Shown: one piece after another, positions 1 through 6,246 of the stretch
How positions within the stretch are numbered: position 1 is the first letter of the stretch
Layout of the letters: each line of letters opens with the position of its first letter
DNA from: a bacterium
Lineage (GTDB): Bacteria; JAHJDO01
Assembly: GCA_023129655.1 (NCBI GenBank)
Contig: JAGMBN010000040.1
Location: 1-10,208, forward strand
Reading direction: 5' to 3'
Length of the DNA stretch: 10,208 nucleotides
Position numbers and translations under genes: made by a program
The notes under the pieces: generated by a model
Database searches by the model: none
What the model saw: only the letters and a program-made list of their open reading frames with translations
Told to the model about the DNA's origin: nothing

Positions 1-84
1 ACTATTCCGGGTGATATCAACTGGACATTACAAGAAGAAGTGGAAAGTCTTATTAAAAACGGTGGTACGAGAATTAAAAGATAA
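1..84 (+). CDS. C-terminal end of an unidentified protein (5' end outside window)
   Basis: Frame 1 is open from the first base to a TAA at 82-84 and gives 27 residues beginning TIPGDINWTLQEEVESL and ending in a basic tail (GGTRIKR). The stop lies 16 bases before the preferred aldolase start at 101. This is the spacing expected inside an operon, and it is the main reason to believe this frame rather than the overlapping GTG-initiated extension of the aldolase. The fragment is too short to assign to a family. From its neighbours it is probably another sugar-acid catabolism gene, but that is only inference. Confidence 0.5.
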   Translation, partial: TIPGDINWTLQEEVESLIKNGGTRIKR

Positions 85-100
85 AAAAGGAATGAATTCT

Positions 101-748
101 ATGACAGACAAAACAGAAAAGCTTAAGATTTTAGAAGAAACAGGGGTTATCGCAATAATAAGAGCGGATAATCCGGACAAGCTTGTTGATACGGCAAGCG
201 CTTTAAAGGAAGGGGGTATAAAATTTATTGAAGTAACTATGACCACGCCGGGGGCGTTAAAAGCCATAGAGAATATTTCAAAAAAAGTAAGCGGCATAGT
301 AATAGGGGCTGGTTCGGTGTTGGATGCAGAGACTGCAAGAGCGGTCTTTTTAGCTGGTGGGGACTTTATTGTTACTCCCACCTTAAATAAAGAGGTTATT
401 CTTTTATGCAATCGCTATTCAAAGATAGTTGTCCCCGGAGCTTTTACCCCGACAGAGATTATAACGGCCTGGGAGTGTGGAGCAGATATTGTTAAGGTTT
501 TCCCGTCTTCTATAGGCGGATGCTCCTATATAAAGGCTGTAAAAGCTCCCTTGCCGCAGGTAAAACTTGCGGCTGTAGGTGGGGTGAATATTGACAATGC
601 CGCCGATTTTATCCGCGCAGGCGCAAGTGTTGTGGGGGTTGGCGGCAGTTTGATTAAAAAAGAATATCTTAAGGATAATAATTTTAAAGAAATAACCTCT
701 CTTAGCAGAAAATTTATAGATGCTTTACACATAGCCGGAGAAAGATGA
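101..748 (+). CDS. KDPG/KHG aldolase family protein (2-keto-3-deoxy-6-phosphogluconate / 4-hydroxy-2-oxoglutarate aldolase)
   Basis: The product is a 215-residue class I aldolase, the usual length for the Eda family. Such enzymes cleave 2-keto-3-deoxy-6-phospho-sugar acids or 4-hydroxy-2-oxoglutarate to pyruvate plus an aldehyde in the cytoplasm. Visible family marks are GVIAIIR near residue 16 (R21), IEVTMTTPGA with the catalytic Glu44, the GAGSVLD segment at 69-75, and GADIVKVFPSS with the Schiff-base Lys132. The phosphate-loop-like glycines GVGVGG/GGVN come near the end. The E. coli enzyme has Arg after EVTL; here it is Thr, as in many relatives, so the exact substrate is open. ATG 101 is chosen because GGA at 89-91 gives good spacing. 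ATG 92 sits on that ribosome site, and a GTG at 11 would overlap the preceding gene. The stop overlaps the next start, so the two are probably translationally coupled. Confidence 0.88.
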   Translation: MTDKTEKLKILEETGVIAIIRADNPDKLVDTASALKEGGIKFIEVTMTTPGALKAIENISKKVSGIVIGAGSVLDAETARAVFLAGGDFIVTPTLNKEVILLCNRYSKIVVPGAFTPTEIITAWECGADIVKVFPSSIGGCSYIKAVKAPLPQVKLAAVGGVNIDNAADFIRAGASVVGVGGSLIKKEYLKDNNFKEITSLSRKFIDALHIAGER

Positions 749-1665
749 TGGACAAAAAATCATACAAACAAATAAAAGGAATTTTCCCAATTGCTCCAGC
801 AACATTCACGGATCCGGGAGAATACGATTACGAAAGCTATAAACACGCCCTGCGCACATTTTTTAAAGCGGGCTGCGCCGGAGTAACCCTCTTTGGCATA
901 GCGGGTGAATATTATAAACTTACTTATGAAGAAGAGGTTAAACTTATCGGAGTAACTATTGATGAATGTAAAGCGCATGGTGCGATATGTGTTATTTCAA
1001 ACACACGACATTCCACTGAAGTTGCTGTTAAATGGGCCAAATTAATAGAAGATAATGGTGCTGACTGTATGATGGTGCTGCCGCCATTTTTTTTAAAGCC
1101 GGGCGAGCAAAATCTTTATGAGCATTTGAAGCAGGTAAGCAGTTCTGTAAAAATCCCGGTTATAATTCAATATGCGCCCGATCAAACCGGAGTTGCAATT
1201 GATCCTATGATTTTAAAAAAATTGAGTGAAGATGTGAAAAACATAAAATTCTACAAAATAGAATGTAAACCACCTGGTAACTATATAAGCACTTTGCTAA
1301 AACTTACTGAGAATAAGATCAAAATTTTCATCGGTAATGCGGGTTTTCAAATGATAGAAGGTTTTGACCGCGGCGGTGTTGGGGTAATGCCCGGTCCGTC
1401 CATGTTTGATTTGTATGTGCAGATTTACAACAACTATGTCAACGGCGATCGTCCAAAAGCAATAGAAATTCATAATTCACTTGTATATATGCTGAACCAT
1501 ATTCGGCAAAATGTTGAAATGATTATTACGTTCGAGAAAAAGATTCTCTGTCAACGCGGTATTATTGCAAGTGATTATTGCAGAAAGCCCTCATACGAAA
1601 TAGATAAGATCTCGCTCAAAATTTTTGATGAGCTTTATGAAAAGATATGTCAATATTTTATATAA
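745..1665 (+). CDS. DapA/NanA superfamily aldolase-lyase, probably a 2-keto-3-deoxy sugar-acid aldolase
   Basis: The protein is a 306-residue TIM-barrel class I aldolase of the dihydrodipicolinate synthase/N-acetylneuraminate lyase superfamily (family members are usually about 290-310 residues). The N-terminal GIFPIAPATF strand, LFGIAGEYYKLT (family consensus GTTGE or GSTGE), Tyr143 in IIQYAPDQTG and the Schiff-base Lys171 in KFYKIECKPPG are all in the expected order. The Thr-Thr of true DHDPS is Ile52-Ala53, and the Arg that binds the semialdehyde carboxylate aligns with Gln147. Lysine biosynthesis is therefore unlikely. Cleavage of a pyruvate-derived sugar acid, or a related lyase reaction, is the better guess. 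ATG 745 overlaps the stop of the preceding aldolase (ATGATGA), and ATG 748 is equally possible with GGAG at 737-740 as ribosome site. The coupling says the two aldolases work in one pathway. Confidence 0.85.
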   Translation: MMDKKSYKQIKGIFPIAPATFTDPGEYDYESYKHALRTFFKAGCAGVTLFGIAGEYYKLTYEEEVKLIGVTIDECKAHGAICVISNTRHSTEVAVKWAKLIEDNGADCMMVLPPFFLKPGEQNLYEHLKQVSSSVKIPVIIQYAPDQTGVAIDPMILKKLSEDVKNIKFYKIECKPPGNYISTLLKLTENKIKIFIGNAGFQMIEGFDRGGVGVMPGPSMFDLYVQIYNNYVNGDRPKAIEIHNSLVYMLNHIRQNVEMIITFEKKILCQRGIIASDYCRKPSYEIDKISLKIFDELYEKICQYFI

Positions 1666-1716
1666 AGGATGCTATATACTAGGGTCAATAAGGTGAAAAA
1701 AGAGATAAGGCTGAGT

Positions 1717-2862
1717 ATGATCAGGAAAAACGAACTACAGGTCGATTGTTCATTCCCTGGTGGGAATATTGTTGTGGAAAAGATACAAGACGATGAAATC
1801 TTCGTACATCGAAGTTTTACAAGTTGGGGACACTTTCACCACTGGTCCTTCCGCGTTCGTGGTGCAGAGGGACGCGAGCTTACCTTTCATTTTTCCGATG
1901 GAAACAAAATTGGTGTGCGAGGACCTGCAATCAGCAGAGATAGTGGTCGAACATGGAGGTGGCTTTGCCGGCTTTGCCGGCCAACTCGTTCTTTTGCGTA
2001 CTCCTTTGCCGCTAACGAACATGATATACGTTTTAGCGTTGGCATGCAGTATCAGGAAAAGCATCTGACCAGCTTTCTCCAACAATTCAGTCATAACTCG
2101 CAACTCAGAGTGAAACAGCTCTGCGAAACAAATAAAAAACGACCCGTTGAACGTCTTCATCTTGGATGCATAGCTGAAGCCGCCGACTATCGTGTGTTAC
2201 TTACGTGCAGGCATCATGCCGAAGAGGCAATGGCTAACTATGCTTTGGAAGGAATCATGGAGGTCATCCTCGGCAACTCCGATGCAGGCGAGTGGTTCGC
2301 TCGCCATGTCGAGTTTCTTCTTATTCCGTTTATGGACAAAGATGGAGTTGAGGCTAGCTTCCACGGGGAAGAGATAAACAAGCATAATTGTAATACCGGC
2401 TATGCAGGCAAGAATCCATACCCATCGGTGGCTGCGCTGCAGGCTTTTGTCCCTGACTGGTCTGCAGGTAAGCTTGTTTTCGCCTTGGACCTGCACGGTA
2501 GCGCACTCCATGGAGCCTTTCACGAAGTCCTCATGTCCCCGGAAAGACTACGTGACAAAGGCAACTGGCAACGGACAGAAGTTTACCTGAAAATTTTGGA
2601 ATCCGTTCAATGCGGTCCCTTGGTCTTTAAATTAGATGATAGTCTGCGTTTTACCACTTGGGACGGTAGCGGTCGTGTGGGTCCCAACCTCGGTTCTTTC
2701 GCCACATGGGTACGGACACTTCCGAAAGTGCAGTTCGCATCGGTCATAGAGATCCCCTTTGCGAATGCTGGAGGCAATGAAGTTAATCAAAATACGACGA
2801 GGGCGTTCGGACGTGATCTCGCGAATGCCATGCATGTCTTTCTTCAGCGATTGACATCATAA
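1717..2862 (+). CDS. M14-family zinc carboxypeptidase-like protein
   Basis: The product has 381 residues from ATG 1717 (397 if ATG 1669 is used). An N-terminal beta-rich region with SRDSGRTWRW and FSVGMQYQE resembles the domain that precedes the catalytic part in cytosolic-type M14 peptidases. The catalytic marks are in the right order, numbered from ATG 1717: TCRHHAEE with zinc ligands His167 and Glu170, LLIPFMDKDGVE near 201-212, NKHNCNTGY in place of the usual Asn-Arg substrate loop, DLHG with the third zinc ligand His260, and IEIPFANAGG with the probable general base Glu345. No signal peptide is visible. ATG 1717 has AAGG at 1707-1710 six bases upstream, while the AAGG next to ATG 1669 is too close to serve it. 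G+C is clearly higher than in the flanking genes (hand counts 29/60 at 1861-1920 and 32/60 at 2701-2760, against 13/60 at 661-720), which suggests separate ancestry. Substrate unknown. Confidence 0.8.
   Translation: MIRKNELQVDCSFPGGNIVVEKIQDDEIFVHRSFTSWGHFHHWSFRVRGAEGRELTFHFSDGNKIGVRGPAISRDSGRTWRWLCRLCRPTRSFAYSFAANEHDIRFSVGMQYQEKHLTSFLQQFSHNSQLRVKQLCETNKKRPVERLHLGCIAEAADYRVLLTCRHHAEEAMANYALEGIMEVILGNSDAGEWFARHVEFLLIPFMDKDGVEASFHGEEINKHNCNTGYAGKNPYPSVAALQAFVPDWSAGKLVFALDLHGSALHGAFHEVLMSPERLRDKGNWQRTEVYLKILESVQCGPLVFKLDDSLRFTTWDGSGRVGPNLGSFATWVRTLPKVQFASVIEIPFANAGGNEVNQNTTRAFGRDLANAMHVFLQRLTS
1961..1978 (+). repeat. 9-base perfect tandem duplication inside the M14 gene
   Basis: GGCTTTGCC occurs twice back to back and is followed by GG, so the local protein reads W-L-C-R-L-C-R-P. 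The duplication is in frame and inserts one extra Leu-Cys-Arg. Replication slippage is the simple explanation. It falls in the N-terminal domain, away from the zinc site. Confidence 0.7.
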
Positions 2863-2876
2863 CATATTAACCGTAA

Positions 2877-3113
2877 TTAGTGGAGAAGGAGATAATCTCT
2901 GGTAAGGAAAAACATAAAAGATGCAATGAAGTTTAAAAGAGTTTTTATGTTAATGATGTAGAAAAGCTGTTGCGAAAAGGAGGATTAATACGGCACAGCA
3001 GTGGAAACAAGGCAGAAATAAAAAATGGTAAGCTTTTTATCCCGGATAATATTACTATACCGTAAGTCGAAGATTATAGAGAAGAAATAAAGGAGAGAAA
3101 TACTTATGATTAA
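2877..3113 (+). pseudogene. Possible decayed gene fragment in the gap before the GH78-like gene
   Basis: The 243-base gap between the M14 and GH78-like genes holds no intact gene, but one frame reads like protein. From 2937 to 3062 it gives 42 residues including SFYVNDVEKLLRKGG and KAEIKNGKLFIPDNITIP. It stops at TAA 3063-3065, and then continues sensibly (VEDYREEIKERNTYD) to TAA 3111-3113 inside the start of the next gene. Upstream, the same frame is interrupted by TAA 2934-2936, beyond which VEKEIISGKEKHKR can be read from GTG 2880. No start codon with a proper ribosome site serves the central piece. The base composition matches the AT-rich neighbours, not the M14 gene. I do not recognise the family. 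The frame could be chance in AT-rich DNA, and the terminal part overlaps a functional ribosome site. Confidence 0.3.
3090..3095 (+). promoter_or_regulatory. Ribosome binding site of the GH78-like gene
   Basis: AAGGAG is followed by 10 bases and ATG 3106. It fixes the start of the long open frame. No convincing sigma-70 promoter was seen in the gap before it, so the gene may be read from further upstream. Confidence 0.7.
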
Positions 3114-6051
3114 CAGTTTGAAATCAACCGCTAAATGGGATGCGAATTGGGTTTGGTATCCCAAGGCTCAGAAGACAGTAAATTTTCATTTTTTTGCCAG
3201 AAAGGTATTTAAAATTGATTCGCCAGTTGGAAAAGCCAATCTTCGTATTTCAGCTCATACTGATTACAAGTTGTATTTAAACGGTAGATTTCTCGGTCGC
3301 GGTCCCACACCGGGACACCCATGGAATCCATCCTATGATACATACAGTAATATTAAAAAATGCCTAAAAAAAGGGAATAATGTAATAGGAATTATCTGCC
3401 ATAATTATGGTATTGGAATTCACTGGCAGCCGGTCGGGCCCGGGGGATTGATTGTTCAAGGTGAAATAGAAACAGAAAAAGGCACAAACACGATAATTTC
3501 TGATAAGACTTGGAAAGTAAAAGAAGGTAATTGCTGGTATTTAAACTCTCCCAGAATGATGTGGTCATGCGGTTTTACAGAGACATTTGATTTTAGGAGA
3601 TGTGAAGAGAATTGGTTAGATGAGGATTTTGATGATTCTAATTGGGGAGAACCAGAAATTTTGGGAAAGCATCCAACAAAACCATGGATAGATTTAATTC
3701 CAAGAGAGATTCCTTTTTTAAAAGAAAACATAGAAAAGCCGTTATCTATAGAAAAAGGGGAGTTTAGAATCCATGGATTCCATGCTGTCAGTCTTGATGG
3801 AGTGATTCCCGAAGGTAAAAATTGTATAGGTTATGCCCAGACCTATTTTTATACAGAGAAAGAAACCGAAGTAATTCTTTGCATTACCTCTGATGATGCC
3901 TTTAAAGCATTTTTGAACAACAATTTGGTATTAGAACAGAATTATGATGAGAAATTCGCCAGAGTAGCAATATGGTATGCAAAAGATAATTATGAGCAGT
4001 TTCACTATGGTATGGGTTCAACACTAGGTATTGTTAAGAATAAGGTAATCTTAAAACAAGGTTGGAACAAGCTTCTAATAGCCATAGACCAGGGAGAAGG
4101 AGGTTGGGGATTTTCTCTTGCCTTTATGGATAGCGTATCTGAAAACTTAATTGATATTCTTTTTTCTAATGTAAAGGATATGAATAAAAGGGAATGGACA
4201 TTGTCCGGACCATTTGAGAGTACTGGAATGAATGATAGTCTAAATAATATCTTAAATGATACTATTGAAAAACCTCTTTTGGAGGCTAAAGGAATAAAGG
4301 TTATTAACTATAATCCTTTTTGTTACAATAAAGTTACAGACTATGCCGGATTAATGCGATCTGAAGAAAGGGCAGATATTGCAAAGATATCCGTAGGCGA
4401 TGAATTTACTATAAGCGAAGAGGAATTTTTTATAGTTGATTTTGGTCAGGTGAAAACAGGATACCCTTATCTGGAAGTAAAGTCCACTGAAGGAGCAGTT
4501 ATTGATGTTGGTTATAATTCTGTCCTTTTAGATAATAAAAAGATTATGTTTCAAATGAATTGCATAAGATATGTTGACAGGATATATATAACCAGTGGCA
4601 GCCAAAAGTGGGAGAGATTCCAAAGAATAAGCGGTAGATATATCCATCTTTCCTGTAGAAAAGGCAAAAACATTAAAATTAAAGGGATAGGTATTAATTC
4701 GGTAGGTTATCCTGTTCGCGAAATAGGTAAATTTGCATCATCTGACAATCTATTAAATAAAATTTTTGAGGTTAGTGAACACACTTTAAAATTGCTTATG
4801 CAGTATAGTTTTCTAGATTGTATGATACGCGAGGAAGGTAATTGCAATGGTAATACTTTCAACTATATGTCTCGGGGAGCCGCTTATGCTTTTGGTGATT
4901 ATAAACTGGCAAAAAGGGCATTTAGGTTAGTAATTCAAACCCAAGACAAAACCGGATGGTTCAATGGTCTTGGAGCCACTTCTCCCAATAGTCATTCAGA
5001 TGCTCAACCTTTATATTGGATCATTTGGCTAAAGGATTTTTATTTTCTGTCGGGTGATATTTTATTTGTCAAAAAAGCATATGAAAAGATAACAGACTAC
5101 CTCAGGTATCTTTCTAAAATGATCAATCTTCATGGATTGATTGACTGCAAAAACAGATGCTGGCTTGCCAGACAGGGCCATATCTGGTTCGGTGATACAG
5201 CTATATACGGAAACCATAATAATAGTGATTTTTACGAAGGCGAGATTTTGGGTCATAACATTCTCTATTATGCTGCTTTAAACTCAGTTGTTTTTCTGGC
5301 TGAAGAGTTAGGATTTAAGGATGATGCTCAATTTTATAAAAAAAGAGCCGACAGAGTAAAGAAGTCCTGTAATGAAAGGTTTTGGGATAGTAGTAAAAAT
5401 CTTTATATTGACTGGAGAAAAGGCGATGAAATGGCTTCCACTGGTTCACAACCTATTCTTATTGCCGCCTTATATTTTGACATTTGTGATGAAGACAAAG
5501 CTGAAAAAGTTCTTAAATATCTTCTAGATTTAGGAGACTCAAAAGAAAAATTTGAGAATTATCAACTGGGCTTTGGATTTTATTATTATTATTTTGAAGT
5601 TCTATTCCGTTACGGAAAAGAAGACATAGCTTTAGATTTAATGAGGGCTTATTATGGAAGATGGTTGGAATTAGGGGGAACAACATTTGCAGAACATTTT
5701 CTATTAAGCCAGTATAAAAACAAAGACTGTCTGGAACAGGAATATGAAACAAGTCCTTTGGGAACAAGTGCTTATCCTCATTTCTATTCCAATATACTGG
5801 GTATAAAACCTCTTGAACCGGGTTTTAAGGAAGTTCTTTTTGAACCGCATCCTGGAGATTTAAAATCGGCAAAGGGTAAAGTTCATACACCACAGGGAGA
5901 GATTGACGTATCCTGGCAAGTGGATGACGACATTTTCAAGATGGAAATTAATCTGCCCCCAAAATGTCGGTATGAAGTAAAACTGCCAAAAAGATACAAA
6001 GATTCTCAGGTAAAAGTTAATGGTGAGTTACTTGATTTATTAAAAGGATAA
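3106..6051 (+). CDS. Alpha-L-rhamnosidase-like glycoside hydrolase (GH78-type architecture)
   Basis: This 981-residue protein has the layout of GH78 enzymes, which hydrolyse terminal alpha-L-rhamnose. Residues 25-160 form an N-terminal beta-sandwich (Y54KLYLNGRFLGRGP). Residues 160-200 carry the FDD-SNW segment. Residues 235-345 look like an extra beta-sandwich (ITSDDAFKAFLNNN, QGWNKLLIAIDQGEGGW). Residues 440-535 are the beta domain with VDFGQVKTGYPYL. Residues 545-895 are the alpha/alpha barrel, and about 896-981 a C-terminal sandwich (TPQGEIDVSW). Active-site candidates are Asp571 and Glu576 in DCMIREE (the family DCPTRE region) and Glu863 in GGTTFAEHF, the expected general base. The third conserved acid, Asp in the family's Gly-Asp, is Asn583 here, and the DCPTRE-to-GDA segment is otherwise divergent. 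There is no signal peptide, so a cytoplasmic role on imported oligosaccharides or glycosides is likely. Exact sugar specificity is uncertain. Confidence 0.8.
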   Translation: MINSLKSTAKWDANWVWYPKAQKTVNFHFFARKVFKIDSPVGKANLRISAHTDYKLYLNGRFLGRGPTPGHPWNPSYDTYSNIKKCLKKGNNVIGIICHNYGIGIHWQPVGPGGLIVQGEIETEKGTNTIISDKTWKVKEGNCWYLNSPRMMWSCGFTETFDFRRCEENWLDEDFDDSNWGEPEILGKHPTKPWIDLIPREIPFLKENIEKPLSIEKGEFRIHGFHAVSLDGVIPEGKNCIGYAQTYFYTEKETEVILCITSDDAFKAFLNNNLVLEQNYDEKFARVAIWYAKDNYEQFHYGMGSTLGIVKNKVILKQGWNKLLIAIDQGEGGWGFSLAFMDSVSENLIDILFSNVKDMNKREWTLSGPFESTGMNDSLNNILNDTIEKPLLEAKGIKVINYNPFCYNKVTDYAGLMRSEERADIAKISVGDEFTISEEEFFIVDFGQVKTGYPYLEVKSTEGAVIDVGYNSVLLDNKKIMFQMNCIRYVDRIYITSGSQKWERFQRISGRYIHLSCRKGKNIKIKGIGINSVGYPVREIGKFASSDNLLNKIFEVSEHTLKLLMQYSFLDCMIREEGNCNGNTFNYMSRGAAYAFGDYKLAKRAFRLVIQTQDKTGWFNGLGATSPNSHSDAQPLYWIIWLKDFYFLSGDILFVKKAYEKITDYLRYLSKMINLHGLIDCKNRCWLARQGHIWFGDTAIYGNHNNSDFYEGEILGHNILYYAALNSVVFLAEELGFKDDAQFYKKRADRVKKSCNERFWDSSKNLYIDWRKGDEMASTGSQPILIAALYFDICDEDKAEKVLKYLLDLGDSKEKFENYQLGFGFYYYYFEVLFRYGKEDIALDLMRAYYGRWLELGGTTFAEHFLLSQYKNKDCLEQEYETSPLGTSAYPHFYSNILGIKPLEPGFKEVLFEPHPGDLKSAKGKVHTPQGEIDVSWQVDDDIFKMEINLPPKCRYEVKLPKRYKDSQVKVNGELLDLLKG

Positions 6052-6188
6052 CATGCCTTACCAAACACCATTTATGGGTTTATGCTCTAACACGAACTAT
6101 TTCTTTTAACTTTGCTTTTTTAGAAATTACGGCATTATACTAAACCTGTATCGTTAATTAAACAGGAATTAACATAGTAATAATACCC
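6052..6188. other. AT-rich gap without a gene
   Basis: No credible coding frame was seen. A weak hairpin AAACACCA/TGGGTTT (6063-6081, one bulged base, four-base loop) lies just after the GH78-like stop but has no T-run directly behind it. T-rich stretches come about 20-35 bases later. A rho-independent terminator is therefore possible but not shown. Confidence 0.4.
6153..6173. repeat. Perfect 7-base inverted repeat upstream of the ATPase promoter
   Basis: GTTAATT and AATTAAC are exact reverse complements separated by AAACAGG. A second overlapping dyad, CCTGT (6145-6149) and ACAGG (6162-6166), brackets TTAATTAA. The repeat lies about 15 bases before the putative -35 of the DUF4143 gene, a plausible place for a regulator. 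Arms this short and AT-rich also arise by chance. Confidence 0.3.
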
Positions 6189-6217
6189 TTGTTTTTTATT
6201 CAAAAGGAGCTTATAAT
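6189..6217 (+). promoter_or_regulatory. Sigma-70-like promoter for the DUF4143 ATPase gene
   Basis: TTGTTT at 6189-6194 and a perfect TATAAT at 6212-6217 are 17 bases apart, the optimal spacing. Transcription would begin near 6224, leaving a leader of roughly 20 bases with AGGA at 6235-6238 eight bases before ATG 6247. The -35 box matches consensus only in its first three bases. The site suggests that the ATPase is transcribed separately from the sugar genes. Confidence 0.55.
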
Positions 6218-6246
6218 TGCCTTGGAAAATAAGCAGGATATAAAGA

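Noticed and set aside
11..100. GTG-initiated 30-residue extension of the KDPG aldolase
   Set aside because: It overlaps another frame that reads as the end of a preceding gene, the added residues do not look like the family, and ATG 101 has a properly spaced ribosome site.
1760..2068. Open frame of 102 codons on the + strand inside the M14 gene
   Set aside because: It is a shadow of the M14 frame, which carries the recognisable motifs. The shadow has no family features.
1750..2160. Open frame on the - strand opposite the M14 gene
   Set aside because: It is antisense to a well-supported coding region, with no motif and no ribosome site of note.
2889..2899. GAGAT-A-ATCTC palindrome
   Set aside because: The arms are five bases with a one-base centre. 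This is too short to call an operator or hairpin without other support.
2975..2990. AAAAGGAGG as a ribosome site for a small gene
   Set aside because: No ATG, GTG or TTG at suitable distance opens a frame. The sequence is explained by codons (Arg-Lys-Gly-Gly) of the suspected remnant.
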